Shown piece by piece: positions 36,023 through 44,809 of a stretch of DNA of 64,000 nucleotides; the stretch's first letter is position 1, and every line of letters begins with the position of its first letter. A model generated the notes under the pieces. It made no database searches and was not told the origin of the DNA. It saw nothing but the letters and a program-made list of their open reading frames with translations. The stretch is from assembly GCF_005869875.1 (NCBI RefSeq), contig NZ_VAWG01000008.1, forward strand, positions 1 through 64,000. Direction: 5' to 3'. Made by a program: the position numbers and the translations under genes. The DNA comes from Paenibacillus pinistramenti (GTDB lineage: Bacteria > Bacillota > Bacilli > Paenibacillales > Paenibacillaceae).

Positions 36023-36167
36023 AGGCCTTACAGATCATACCAGCGTAGAAATCGTTATTTTCGGGCCCTCCGGGGGAATCGAACTGCATCCGGATGCTGC
36101 TAAGAAGCAGTACGAGATAATGAGTGAAGAATTGGAAAATTGGTTTCAAACAAATTACGAGGAGTAG
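36021..36167 (+). pseudogene. C-terminal remnant of an unrecognised gene
   Basis: A 48-codon stretch ending at TAG 36165-36167 reads like a genuine protein C-terminus (LGLTDHTSVEIVIFGPSGG, then ELHPDAAKKQYEIMSEELEN and WFQTNYEE). It has no start codon near its beginning and runs straight out of the terminator hairpin, so the 5' part appears lost. The family is not recognised. Confidence 0.4.
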
Positions 36168-36200
36168 GGCGTGTACGCAACTCATCGCCAAGCAGCCGGC

Positions 36201-36620
36201 TCAATCGGATGAGCCGGCCTGCCAGGCGCTCATCATCGCTTGAGCCTTCTGCGGATCGTCGATAAGCAGAGTCCGGTACTCCAGCATTTTGTTCAGAGTG
36301 ACCAGCATTTGATCGTATTCTTCCTTCTTGCTTTCGATCTCCTCTTTCTTGCTGCGAATCCAGTCTATAATCTGCAGGTTAGTGCGCGTATTGGTGTCGT
36401 GGTCCTGCAGGACCTCCTTCAGTTCAGCCAGCGAACAGCCGATGGACTGAAATTTTTTGATGAGCTTCAGCCGCTCGACCGCTTCCTCCGAATAATTCCG
36501 GTAATTGTTGCTTTCCCGCCGGACATGCCGGTCATCCAGCAGGCCTTCCTTTTCATAATAACGGATCGTATGGATCGTCAATCCCATTTTGTCTGCAAGT
36601 TCCTGAATTTTCATGCTCAT
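36201..36620 (-). CDS. MerR family transcriptional regulator
   Basis: This 139-residue regulator has an N-terminal winged helix-turn-helix (IQELADKMGLTIHTIRYYEKEGLL) and a coiled-coil dimer helix (SKKEEIESKKEEYDQMLVTLNKMLEYR). It lacks cysteine pairs for metal binding, which points to the organic-signal branch that controls oxidoreductases. It is divergent from the dehydrogenase gene, with 88 bases between starts that hold a MerR-type promoter. The start is at 36620, with a second Met two codons in; GGAGAAAT lies upstream. Confidence 0.92.
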   Translation of the reverse strand: MSMKIQELADKMGLTIHTIRYYEKEGLLDDRHVRRESNNYRNYSEEAVERLKLIKKFQSIGCSLAELKEVLQDHDTNTRTNLQIIDWIRSKKEEIESKKEEYDQMLVTLNKMLEYRTLLIDDPQKAQAMMSAWQAGSSD

Positions 36621-36636
36621 TTCTCCTTTGGACCGC

Positions 36637-36667
36637 TTGCCCTAGAGTTCACTTCATAGTTTAAGCT
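36637..36667 (+). promoter_or_regulatory. MerR-type promoter with 19-bp spacer
   Basis: A -35-like TTGCCC (36637-36642) and a -10-like TAAGCT (36662-36667) are separated by 19 bases. The spacer holds the imperfect dyad CTAGAGTTCACTTCATAG. The long spacer with an internal dyad is the classic layout activated by MerR proteins, here facing the oxidoreductase gene. Confidence 0.5.
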
Positions 36668-36708
36668 TAATAGAGTCAAGCAGTCAACTTATGAAGGAGG
36701 ACATCATC

Positions 36709-37554
36709 ATGCATGTTTTTGTTACAGGAGCTACAGGGTATATCGGTTCTGCGGTCGTCCGGGAACTGATCGGCGCGGGACATACAGTGACGGGGCTCAG
36801 CCGTTCTGAGGAAAAAGCCGCAGCATTAAAGACCGCGGGAGCCGAAGTGCGGTACGGCACGCTGGAGGATCTGGACACGCTGCGCAGCGCCGCCGCGGCT
36901 GCGGACGGCGTGATTCATCTGGCGTTTACGAACGATTTTTCCGACTTTGAAGGTGCGCTGGCTCTGGATTTACGGGCCGTTGAGGCTATGGGAGAGGTGC
37001 TTGAGGGCTCCGGCAAGCCGTTCATTACGACAGCCCATGCAAACGGGCATGCCGTGGATCAGGCCGTACTCGGCCTGGCAGAGCGGGGAGTTCGGGCATC
37101 CATCGTCCTGCTTGCCCCGTCCGTGCACGGCGAAGGCGATAAGGGATTTGTGCCTATGATGATCAATGCCGCCCGGGAAAAAGGCACCGCCGCCTACATC
37201 GGCGACGGCATGAACCGCTGGCCGGCCATTCACCGCCTGGATGCGGCTGTTCTGTACCGTCTGGCGCTGGAATGCGCTCCGGCAGGCTCACGGCTGCTCG
37301 GTGCCGGCGACGAAGGCATTCCGCTCCGCGAGATCGCTGCGGTCATCGGCCGCCAGCTGAATGTGCCGGCGGTCAGCCTCACACCTGAAGAAGCAGCCGC
37401 CCATTTCGGCTTTCTTGGCGCCCTTTCTTCCCTTGACGTCACAAGCTTATACAACACTGCGCAGGCGGCTCAGGCAACGCGGGAGCTTACAGGCTGGACA
37501 CCGGCGCAGCCCGGTCTGATTGCCGATCTTGAGCAAGGATTTTATTTTGCATAA
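36709..37554 (+). CDS. NAD(P)-dependent epimerase/oxidoreductase, extended SDR type
   Basis: This 281-residue protein has the Rossmann dinucleotide motif TGATGYIGS near the N-terminus and an atypical, NmrA/SDR-like core (VIHLAFTNDFSDFEGALALD). The typical catalytic YxxxK is not obvious, so it may be a redox sensor or an atypical reductase. ATG 36709 is preferred over ATG 36691 because AAGGAGG (36694-36700) would lie inside the longer form. It is divergent from, and probably activated by, the MerR regulator. Its last codons (FYFA) lie in a duplicated 16-bp segment. Confidence 0.85.
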   Translation: MHVFVTGATGYIGSAVVRELIGAGHTVTGLSRSEEKAAALKTAGAEVRYGTLEDLDTLRSAAAAADGVIHLAFTNDFSDFEGALALDLRAVEAMGEVLEGSGKPFITTAHANGHAVDQAVLGLAERGVRASIVLLAPSVHGEGDKGFVPMMINAAREKGTAAYIGDGMNRWPAIHRLDAAVLYRLALECAPAGSRLLGAGDEGIPLREIAAVIGRQLNVPAVSLTPEEAAAHFGFLGALSSLDVTSLYNTAQAAQATRELTGWTPAQPGLIADLEQGFYFA

Positions 37555-37573
37555 AAATTATTTTGCATAAAAA
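37542..37573 (+). repeat. Exact 16-bp tandem duplication spanning a stop codon
   Basis: TTATTTTGCATAAAAA is repeated twice. The first copy holds the last codons and stop of the oxidoreductase gene; the second repeats them after the stop. Confidence 0.9.
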
Positions 37574-37578
37574 TAATT

Positions 37579-37675
37579 AAGGGCTGCCCGCGAGGATGGC
37601 ATATACGTGATAGAGGGCTTGCCGGAGCAAGCGGCCGCGGTCACGGCCGCCTTGCAGGGCAGTCCCTTTTTCTTT
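37579..37675 (+). terminator. Large terminator after the oxidoreductase gene
   Basis: AAGGGCTGCCC pairs with GGGCAGTCCCTT around inner GC-rich stems and is followed by a long T/C-rich tract. Confidence 0.75.
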
Positions 37676-37729
37676 TTCTATCGCAGCGGGTCACTTTCTG
37701 TCTTGTATGGTCTTGTATGGGCTGGACAC

Positions 37730-38479
37730 CTAGCCTAATTGGTGCTTAAAGGCTCTTCTGGCAACGAAGTAAGAAACGATCATGATGCCGATGCACCAGG
37801 CCAGCGCTGTCCAGATTTCACTGCCAACCGTTCCCTCATACAGGAGGGCGCGAATCGAATTCACGATGGAGGTGACCGGCTGGTGCTCTGCGAATGCGCG
37901 GACTATTTGGGGCATCGTTTCGGTAGGGACAAAGGCTGAACTGATAAAGGGGAGAAAAATCAGCGGATACGAGTAGGCCGTCGCCCCTTCCATAGATCGG
38001 GCTGTCAATCCGGTAATGACCGCCAGCCAGGCCAGCGCCATTGTAAACACCCCGAGGATGCCGGCTGCGGCGAGCCAGTGCAGAAGATCAGCGTGGGAAC
38101 GGAAGCCCATCACGAGCGCGACGAGGATTACCACCAAGACAGTGAGTGCGTTGGACACTAACGAGGTCAGCACATGGGCCCATAGGACCGACGACCGCTT
38201 GATGGGCATGGTCATGAAACGCGCCATCAGCCCGCTTTTTACATCTGTAAAGAGACGCAGGGAGGTGTACGCTATGCCGGACGCGATGGCGATCAGCAGA
38301 ATTCCCGGCAGTAAATAGTTGATATAAGGGCCCGTGCCTGTTTGTATAGCGCCGCCAAATACGTAGACAAAGAGCAGCATCATCATGATCGGGGTAATCG
38401 CCACCGTAATAATCGTATCCGGACTTCTCAGAATCGTGCGCATCATGCGTCCAAGCAGTACTCCTGTTGGATTTCTCAT
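37730..38479 (-). CDS. ABC-2 type exporter permease (DrrB-like)
   Basis: This 249-residue membrane protein has six hydrophobic helices and the ABC-2 signature near its end (LPFISSAFVPTETMPQIVRAFAEHQPVT). It forms an exporter with the ATPase encoded immediately upstream (the genes abut). The DrrAB type often exports drugs or other hydrophobic compounds. It is the last gene of a PadR-DUF1048-ATPase-permease cassette. Confidence 0.93.
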   Translation of the reverse strand: MRNPTGVLLGRMMRTILRSPDTIITVAITPIMMMLLFVYVFGGAIQTGTGPYINYLLPGILLIAIASGIAYTSLRLFTDVKSGLMARFMTMPIKRSSVLWAHVLTSLVSNALTVLVVILVALVMGFRSHADLLHWLAAAGILGVFTMALAWLAVITGLTARSMEGATAYSYPLIFLPFISSAFVPTETMPQIVRAFAEHQPVTSIVNSIRALLYEGTVGSEIWTALAWCIGIMIVSYFVARRAFKHQLG

Positions 38480-39241
38480 TTATTTCTCCTCCTTATTGCC
38501 GATGATTTCAAGAAAAATGTCCTCAAGTGTCGGCTGCTTCTCGATATATTCCACTTTCGCCGGGGGGAACATCTTCTTCAGCTCGGACAGAGTGCCCGTC
38601 TTGATGAGGGTTCCGCCATGCAGAATGCCGATCCGGTCAGCCAGCTGTTCTGCTTCCTCCAGATACTGCGTAGTCAGCACGATGGCCGTGCCGCCGCCGG
38701 CAAGCTCCTTGACGGTATTCCAGACTTCAATCCGCGCTTCGGGGTCAAGCCCAGTCGTCGGTTCATCGAGAAAAATAACGGCCGGAGTCCCGATCAGACT
38801 CATGGCAATATCGAGCCGGCGCTTCATGCCGCCGGAATATTTGTCCGCACGGCGGTTAGCCGCTTCCTTCAAGCTGAATCTGTCAAGCAGGCTGCCGGCG
38901 GTTTGAACCGGATGGGGAACTCCCCGCAGCTTGGCGATCATGATCAGATTTTCCCGTCCGGTCAGCATGCCGTCTATAGCGGCAAACTGTCCTGTAAGGC
39001 TGATGCTCCGGCGCACCTGCTCCGGCTGACGCTGAACGTCAAAGCCGCAAATCTCTGCTTCGCCGCCATCCGGCTTTACCAGAGTGGAGAGAATGTTCAC
39101 CGTCGTCGTTTTGCCCGCTCCGTTTGAGCCCAGCAGCGCAAAAATCTCCCCGCGCCCCACCTCAAAATCCACCCCTTTCAAGACCTCTTTGTCTTTAAAA
39201 GACTTTGTTAATCCTCTTACCGAAATCGCTGTATGGCCCAT
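38480..39241 (-). CDS. ABC exporter ATP-binding protein (DrrA-like)
   Basis: This 253-residue ATPase has Walker A GSNGAGKTT, signature YSGGMKRRLDIAMSL and Walker B VIFLDEPTTGLD. The C-terminal VEYIEKQPTLEDIFLEIIG is typical of DrrA-type subunits. It pairs with the downstream permease. PadR and DUF1048 genes lie upstream on the same strand after 181 bases, which suggests control by PadR, probably through drug-induced derepression. Confidence 0.95.
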   Translation of the reverse strand: MGHTAISVRGLTKSFKDKEVLKGVDFEVGRGEIFALLGSNGAGKTTTVNILSTLVKPDGGEAEICGFDVQRQPEQVRRSISLTGQFAAIDGMLTGRENLIMIAKLRGVPHPVQTAGSLLDRFSLKEAANRRADKYSGGMKRRLDIAMSLIGTPAVIFLDEPTTGLDPEARIEVWNTVKELAGGGTAIVLTTQYLEEAEQLADRIGILHGGTLIKTGTLSELKKMFPPAKVEYIEKQPTLEDIFLEIIGNKEEK

Positions 39242-39422
39242 CGTTATTCCTCCTTATAAAAGTTAGCCTAGCCGTTTCATGCCTCTACTCTGTCTGACTG
39301 ATAATCTGTATTACTGACTACTGGTGTAAAAATAAAACTGAACAGCGGAAGAGGGCATTCCTCCTTGGTAATCAGCTATTCAGTCGGACCGGTTGAATTG
39401 TCGGTTGGATGGCCTTCCTGCG

Positions 39423-39761
39423 TCAGCCGCGGCCAAGCGTATCATTCAGCTTCTTGCGGTACTTATCTTTCCAGGTCGTCGTGTCCTTCACAAGTTCGTC
39501 GCAGAAAGCGGCTGCGTCCTCGCCCGTCAGGTCAGTGACCTTTCTGCCTTCCGCTGCACCTTCCTCGAAGAGGTCGAGCAGGCTGCCAAAGATGCGGCTG
39601 ATGTCCTTCCAGTCGGTAGTGCCGCCAGCGGTCCACAGATATTTCTGGATCGCTTTATAAGCCTTGCGGTATTCGCTTGGCAGTGCTTTTGCCCGTGCCT
39701 CGAGCGCTCTCCATTCCCGCTTGTCATCCAGGCTTCCGATCATTTTCTCAAATAAATTCAT
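39423..39761 (-). CDS. DUF1048 family protein
   Basis: This 112-residue protein matches the DUF1048 type ([46 protein letters not shown]). Such proteins are usually encoded beside PadR regulators and drug-type ABC exporters, as here. The function is not established. It overlaps the PadR gene by 14 bases, which indicates coupled translation. Confidence 0.9.
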   Translation of the reverse strand: MNLFEKMIGSLDDKREWRALEARAKALPSEYRKAYKAIQKYLWTAGGTTDWKDISRIFGSLLDLFEEGAAEGRKVTDLTGEDAAAFCDELVKDTTTWKDKYRKKLNDTLGRG

Positions 39762-40101
39762 TGTTCTTCGCCCCTTCCGGTGATTTGGCTTTGAGCTCGT
39801 TCATTTTACTGGAGATGAAATCCCATTTTCTCCAAAAGATTTTCAGCTGCTCCTGACCTTCCGCATTGAGGGTGTAAAATTTTCTCGGCGGTCCCATCGT
39901 GGAGGGCTTCTTCTCAATGTCGACCAGGTTGTTCTTCTCCAGCCTCATGGTAATGGTATACACGGTGCCTTCAACGACATCGGCGAACCCAAGCTCCCGC
40001 AGCTGATGCGTGATTTCATAGCCGTACGTTTCGCCGCGGCTGATGATTTCAAGCACACAACCCTCAAGCACTCCTTTCAGCATTTCCGTAATGTTATCCA
40101 A
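39748..40101 (-). CDS. PadR family transcriptional regulator
   Basis: This 117-residue winged helix repressor has the PadR pattern [41 protein letters not shown], then a short C-terminal helix. It probably represses its own operon (PadR, DUF1048, ABC exporter). The upstream DNA has AT-rich palindromes suited to PadR binding. Confidence 0.94.
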   Translation of the reverse strand: MDNITEMLKGVLEGCVLEIISRGETYGYEITHQLRELGFADVVEGTVYTITMRLEKNNLVDIEKKPSTMGPPRKFYTLNAEGQEQLKIFWRKWDFISSKMNELKAKSPEGAKNNEFI

Positions 40102-40147
40102 ATCGGTACCTCCATCTGTATATCGCTTTATTTGTTCAGTACTCTGT

Positions 40148-40197
40148 AATACATGTATTTAGTGTTACTTATTACTACTACATAGTAACGCAGAATA
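40148..40197 (-). promoter_or_regulatory. Candidate PadR operator region
   Basis: The perfect palindrome AATACATGTATT (40148-40159) and the dyad GTTACT...AGTAAC nearby lie about 50-100 bases upstream of the padR start. ATGT/ACAT dyads are common in PadR operators; binding here is inferred. Confidence 0.5.
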
Positions 40198-40240
40198 CCG
40201 GGGAGGTCAAGAACCATTTTTCTGCTGTTCTAAATGTGGA

Positions 40241-40297
40241 AAAAAATAATCCCCGCATCCGGGCACTGGAAGTGCTCAGATGGGGGGATTTTGATGT
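40241..40297 (-). terminator. Terminator after the PAP2 phosphatase gene
   Basis: On the - strand, AATCCCCCCATC pairs with GATGCGGGGATT and is followed by ATTTTTTT. Confidence 0.88.
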
Positions 40298-40327
40298 TTT
40301 AAGACCTGGGTGCGCTGCGGATCAGGC

Positions 40328-42118
40328 TTATTTCTTCGTCACGCGCAGCTGCACGCTGTCTGCGGTATAGACCAGCTCCGTTTGATACGAGCTTTGCAGA
40401 CCGGTTGCGGTAACGGAAGCGAACCTGCTTCCGGCCTTCACAGAACCGCTCTGTATAATCGTAAAACCGTCCTCCGGCACAAAGCCGCCCGCAAAGTTCA
40501 GCACCAGCTTTCCGCCCAGAGCGGCTTCGCCTTGGATTTGCAGAACGTCAGCCTTGCTGCTGATGTTCAGCTCCAGCGTGCCGTTAGCGGATTGCGTGAA
40601 GCCGCCGCCAATCTGCACCGCTCCAGCCGCGTCTTCACTTACCGTGCCGCCGTTATTCGTAACTGCTCCGTTGCCCAGGGCTGTCTGGGAATCCGCCTCC
40701 AGCGTTCCCAGTTCCACCTGCGTGCCGCCGGTGTACGAGTTGTTTCCTTCCAGGTGCAGGGTGCCTGTCCCGGTCTTGGTCAGCCTGCCGGAGCCGGAGA
40801 TGTCGTTGCGCCAGCTGTCCTCGGCATTAAAGCCGCCTTTGGCTGCGTCCATGTTAACCGTCACGTCCTGCGCGAACGCACCGTAGCCGTCTGCAGCCGC
40901 AAACAGGTTGAGGCGGCCCCAGCCCTCGGCGTCGTCCAGCACCGGATTGCCGGAAGGCAGTCCGGTCGTTGCGAGCACCCAGCGGCGCTGCGTGGCATCC
41001 AGATACGGCAGGCGTGTCTCAAGCAGCACCTCGGCTCCTTTTGGCACAACCACCGGTTTGCTGGTGTCGCCGGTTGGCGTGAAGCCGTAAGTCAGCCGTT
41101 CGGTGAAGGCCTTCTTGTTGCTCTCATAGTTGCTGAACCGGTCCTCGGAGGTGCCGATCTTCGCCAGCAGTACCTCATGCGCGTTATTATAAGCGGCTTT
41201 CTTGATGTCAGCATTATCGGGATCATTCAGAATCGCCGCCGCCAGCGCGGTCGCCATCATCCGGCCGCCCATGACGTCAAACGGAGAGTGCATACCGGCG
41301 ACAATCCGGTTGTTGCCCAGCTCGGAGGCGCGGGTCAGCAGCTCCTGGAACCTCTCAGGGACGGCATAGGCCATGGCGAATGCGGCCAGATAAGCAGCGT
41401 TGGTATGTCCGCTCGGATAGCCGCCGTCATTGGTCGGATCGGCGTTCTCCGCCGGAACCAGCTGCGGAACGACGACAACCTCATCGCTCCAGCGGAAAGG
41501 GCGCGGATACTGGAAGAAGGCTTTGGCCGGAGAAGTGGAGGAATAGCTGCCGCGCAGCGTACTGACGAGCTTGACCATGGGGCCGAGCGGCGAATCGGTG
41601 CTGCCGGCGCTGCCTTTGTCGTCATATTTTGTAGTTGTCGCATCCGCCGGAATGCTGTCGATCGTTGTGGAGGCCCAGGCGTAAGCCCGGAAAGCTTCAG
41701 TTAGCGGGCCCAAGCCGTCGGAAACGCTGTAGCTCTGGTTTCTCCGGTCATCGTAATAAGCAGCTTCCGCTTCTCTTTGGGTGCGGCTGTTCGTGATGTC
41801 TACAACCTTTTGAATATTGGCGTCAAGGAGCGCCTGGTTCAGCTTGGTGCCTGTATTCCAGGCGTCGCCGGTCTTCCAGAGGCTGCTGTAGCCGGAGAGG
41901 ATGCCGAGGGCCGGATTCTCGTCCGGGGACATATGGTCGGTGCTGTTATTCTTATAGCTGTCTGCGAAGGTTCCCCATGCCGCTGAAGGCGGTGTTACAT
42001 CGGACGGAATAACTCCAGTCTCTGCGGCCGCAGCGTTCAGGGAGCCGAGCAGGAGCGACGCGGAGAACAGGGCTGCCGGCAGCGCTTTTTTTAACCTTTT
42101 TCTTCTCAAATTAATCAT
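40328..42118 (-). CDS. Secreted PAP2-family phosphatase with a C-terminal autotransporter-type repeat
   Basis: This is an exported acid phosphatase/haloperoxidase-fold enzyme of 596 residues. An N-terminal signal peptide (positively charged, then a hydrophobic stretch ending NAAAAE at about 28-33) is followed by the PAP2 motifs: K199...R206P207 (AKAFFQYPRPF), S236-G-H238 (YPSGHTNAAY) and H277 (NNRIVAGMHSPFD). The C-terminal part (about 444-474) has RLTKTGTGTLHLEGNNSYTG and the following GGTQVELGTLEA, which look like the passenger-associated beta repeat of Gram-negative autotransporters. Beta-rich sequence follows to the end. No LPXTG or SLH anchor is seen. It is monocistronic, with a terminator. 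Confidence 0.88.
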   Translation of the reverse strand: MINLRRKRLKKALPAALFSASLLLGSLNAAAAETGVIPSDVTPPSAAWGTFADSYKNNSTDHMSPDENPALGILSGYSSLWKTGDAWNTGTKLNQALLDANIQKVVDITNSRTQREAEAAYYDDRRNQSYSVSDGLGPLTEAFRAYAWASTTIDSIPADATTTKYDDKGSAGSTDSPLGPMVKLVSTLRGSYSSTSPAKAFFQYPRPFRWSDEVVVVPQLVPAENADPTNDGGYPSGHTNAAYLAAFAMAYAVPERFQELLTRASELGNNRIVAGMHSPFDVMGGRMMATALAAAILNDPDNADIKKAAYNNAHEVLLAKIGTSEDRFSNYESNKKAFTERLTYGFTPTGDTSKPVVVPKGAEVLLETRLPYLDATQRRWVLATTGLPSGNPVLDDAEGWGRLNLFAAADGYGAFAQDVTVNMDAAKGGFNAEDSWRNDISGSGRLTKTGTGTLHLEGNNSYTGGTQVELGTLEADSQTALGNGAVTNNGGTVSEDAAGAVQIGGGFTQSANGTLELNISSKADVLQIQGEAALGGKLVLNFAGGFVPEDGFTIIQSGSVKAGSRFASVTATGLQSSYQTELVYTADSVQLRVTKK

Positions 42119-42294
42119 GACCTCCTTAGTTTCTTGGGTTAAATATAGAAATAAGCTTTATAAAATTTGCCGCATGGACAAATTCTCTATAGAAAACCTT
42201 ATCTCACGTTTGTTAAATAGAGGATTTGCTATTGTTAACAAGAAGTTAAATAATGAACAGCCCAGTATTTACGTTAAAAAGGAAGTGAAGACAC

Positions 42295-42624
42295 ATGCCG
42301 CTGCCGGAAATCACCGAACAACAGCTCCTCAGCCGGCTCGAACCCGGCCAGGGGCGGGAAGTCGTCCTGTTCTCCACGCCGATGTGCGGAACCTGCCGGG
42401 TTGGGGAGCGGATGCTGGAGGTTGCCGGAGCAACCGGGCGCTGCGTGCGGCTCTCCAAGCTCAACATCAATTTTGCCCCCATGCTGCGGGAGCGCTGGCG
42501 GATTGAAAGCGTGCCTGCCGTGGTCATTCTGCAAGGCGGGGAACTGCTTCATAAGGAGTATGCGATGCGCTCCGTAGACCACCTGCTCGAATATGTGCGC
42601 AAGGACAAGCTTTATCCGGTATAA
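42295..42624 (+). CDS. Thioredoxin-family protein (YtpP-like)
   Basis: This 109-residue thioredoxin-fold protein has the redox motif C31-G-T-C34 in FSTPMCGTCRVGERML and the cis-proline region IESVPAVVILQGGEL. The GT pair between the cysteines differs from thioredoxin's GP and suggests a distinct reductase or bacilliredoxin-like partner. AAAGGAAG precedes the ATG. It lies 128 bases before a nitroreductase gene. Confidence 0.92.
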   Translation: MPLPEITEQQLLSRLEPGQGREVVLFSTPMCGTCRVGERMLEVAGATGRCVRLSKLNINFAPMLRERWRIESVPAVVILQGGELLHKEYAMRSVDHLLEYVRKDKLYPV

Positions 42625-42752
42625 AGCCTGGCAAGCCTCGCAACGGGCAAGCGCATAACGCCGCGCAAAGCGGCTAATTCACAGCTGTTCCGCTGATGAC
42701 AGCGTTTTCTTATTGCAGGTTGACGAAGGACATCAGAAAGGATAGGCTGAAC

Positions 42753-43367
42753 ATGGACATCATCAATTTGGAAGGGAATGATCAGAAAATGAATATTTTT
42801 GAAGCCATCCGCACCCGCCGAAGCATCGGCAAAGTGACAGGAGAAGCCGTTTCCCGGGAATTGATTGAACGCATATTGGAAGCAGGGACGTGGGCCCCGA
42901 ACCACCGGCGCACTGAGCCCTGGACGTTTTTTGTGATGAAAGGGGAAGGACGCAAGAAGCTTGCGCGTGCGCTGGCTGAAATCTCCAGGCTGGAAGCGGG
43001 GGATGTCAGCGAAGAGCAGGCGGCCGAGCTGCTGGCCAAGGCTGAAGAGAAGGTCAAACGCGCCCCCGTTATTATCGGCGTAGCGGTCCAGCCCTCGGAT
43101 AAGCCGGGTGTCGTAGAGCTGGAAGAGTACGGCGCCGTATTCGCCGCTATCCAGAACATGCTGCTGGAGATCCACGGCTTGAATCTGGCTGCCGTTTGGA
43201 GAACCGGCGAGCAGGCCTATCATCCGGTGATGAACAAGACGTTTGGACTTGGCGATCAGGGTAAAATGCTGGGATTCCTGTACATCGGCTATCCTGCAGT
43301 GAAAGAGCTGCCAGCCGGCAAACGGGAGCCTGTCCTGGATAAAACCGTCTGGATTGACCAGGCTTAA
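42753..43367 (+). CDS. Nitroreductase family protein
   Basis: This FMN-dependent NAD(P)H oxidoreductase has the nitroreductase N-terminus (IFEAIRTRRSIGKV), the FMN-contacting APNHRRTEPW region and a YPAVKELPAGKREPV C-terminus. Its physiological substrate is unknown. ATG 42753 (AAAGGAT upstream, 204 residues) and ATG 42789 (GGAAGGGA upstream, 192 residues) are both reasonable starts; the shorter form begins exactly at the conserved domain. Confidence 0.9.
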   Translation: MDIINLEGNDQKMNIFEAIRTRRSIGKVTGEAVSRELIERILEAGTWAPNHRRTEPWTFFVMKGEGRKKLARALAEISRLEAGDVSEEQAAELLAKAEEKVKRAPVIIGVAVQPSDKPGVVELEEYGAVFAAIQNMLLEIHGLNLAAVWRTGEQAYHPVMNKTFGLGDQGKMLGFLYIGYPAVKELPAGKREPVLDKTVWIDQA

Positions 43368-43482
43368 TTTATATTCTTTGGGAGGATTTGCCACTTCTTA
43401 GGTTCGCTTGGCGGCATTCAGGTTTGGGTAAAGTTAAGAATAGACAGGGGACGAAACCAGAATTAAAGGGGTAATTCGACGA

Positions 43483-44640
43483 ATGACCGCCGAAAGAAGG
43501 GATTCCAAAGTGACTTCTCCGATGCTGAACACGACACCTGTGCAGAAGCCGGCATCCAGGCCGGCCGCCAAGCCCAAGATTGAAAGCCTGGACATTTACA
43601 GGGCGCTGGCCATTTCGGCCGTTATTATCATTCATGTGACTTCAAATCCGGTTGTGAGAATGCGGCAGCGTCCTGACAGCCTTTTAGCCATATTCTACGA
43701 TTTCTGGAACAGATTCAGCCAGTTCGCCGTTCCATCGTTTGTGTTTCTGAGCGGACTGGTGCTCTTCTACAATTATTGGGACCCTGAGCGGCCCAGGAGA
43801 GGGTGGGTGGCAGGTTTTTACAAGAAACGCCTGCTGTACATCTTTGTCCCTTATGTGGTCTGGTCGTTTGTTTATTTTCTGATGGTCCAGAGCGAGAAGG
43901 GAAACGCTCCATTTGATCATATGAAGCAGTTCCTCGGCAGCCTGCTCACCGGCAATAATTATGAGCATTTGTACTATTTTGTCATGCTGATCCAGTATTA
44001 TGTGCTGTTTCCTCTGCTGCTCTTTATCCTGCAGAAGAAGCACGCCGCGAGGTTCCTGATTCCTTTTGCAGTGCTGTTTCAGACGGCTTTTTATTTTCTG
44101 AACAACAAAGTGCTGCACTGGCCGTCCGGCGATATCTTTGCGACCTATTTTCTGTTATTTTCACTGGGAGCCCTGGCAGGCATGAATTACGAGCGGGTAA
44201 CCGCCGTGCTGTCGAAGTGGCTTTGGCTGCTGCTTCCGGCCTTTATCCTGAGCGGCCTTGCGTTCGTCTTTGCGAGCAAGCTTTATTACGAGTGGGAGCC
44301 GCGGCTGATCCCTTACAAAATGTACTTTAACTTCGGTATCTATTACCTGTTCACCGCTTCGGCATGCCTTTCCCTGCTGATAATTGCGAATGGGCTATTC
44401 CGGCTATTGAACAACAGCTGGCTGGCCCGTTTTCTGTCCGGCATAGGCGCGGCGTCGTTCGCTATCTTTCTCGTACACCCGCTGTTTCTCCATTATTGGA
44501 GGCTGGAGGCGGTGAACCGGTACGGCGCTTATTATCATTATTTGACTTGGCTGGGGGCCCCGGTTATATTGCTGCTGTCGCTGGGCTTCTACAAACTGCT
44601 GCGCAGATGGAAGTGGAGCTGGATTCTGATCGGGCGTTAG
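43483..44640 (+). CDS. Acyltransferase 3 family membrane protein
   Basis: This 385-residue integral membrane acyltransferase has the family N-terminus SLDIYRALAISAVIIIHV (with the catalytic-type histidine), a second element FAVPSFVFLSGLVLFY and about ten helices. Such enzymes O-acylate cell-wall or exported sugars. No neighbour identifies the acceptor. The first 38 residues are a polar extension with a repetitive Pro/Ala/Lys stretch. Confidence 0.9.
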   Translation: MTAERRDSKVTSPMLNTTPVQKPASRPAAKPKIESLDIYRALAISAVIIIHVTSNPVVRMRQRPDSLLAIFYDFWNRFSQFAVPSFVFLSGLVLFYNYWDPERPRRGWVAGFYKKRLLYIFVPYVVWSFVYFLMVQSEKGNAPFDHMKQFLGSLLTGNNYEHLYYFVMLIQYYVLFPLLLFILQKKHAARFLIPFAVLFQTAFYFLNNKVLHWPSGDIFATYFLLFSLGALAGMNYERVTAVLSKWLWLLLPAFILSGLAFVFASKLYYEWEPRLIPYKMYFNFGIYYLFTASACLSLLIIANGLFRLLNNSWLARFLSGIGAASFAIFLVHPLFLHYWRLEAVNRYGAYYHYLTWLGAPVILLLSLGFYKLLRRWKWSWILIGR

Positions 44641-44720
44641 TGTGGTTCTGCATCGACGAGAGGCAGGCTTGTGTGAAGGTATTCTTTATGGCAATGGTAT
44701 ACATGGAAAAAGGTTTAAAA

Positions 44721-44749
44721 AGCCGCAAGGTAATTGCGGCTTTTTTTTC
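44721..44749 (+). terminator. Terminator after the acyltransferase gene
   Basis: AGCCGCAA pairs perfectly with TTGCGGCT and is followed by eight T. Confidence 0.93.
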
Positions 44750-44809
44750 GCTATAGAAAGACTAAACCAATTTTAATTGTACATAAGGACTCTTGCCGGC
44801 AAAAAAAAT

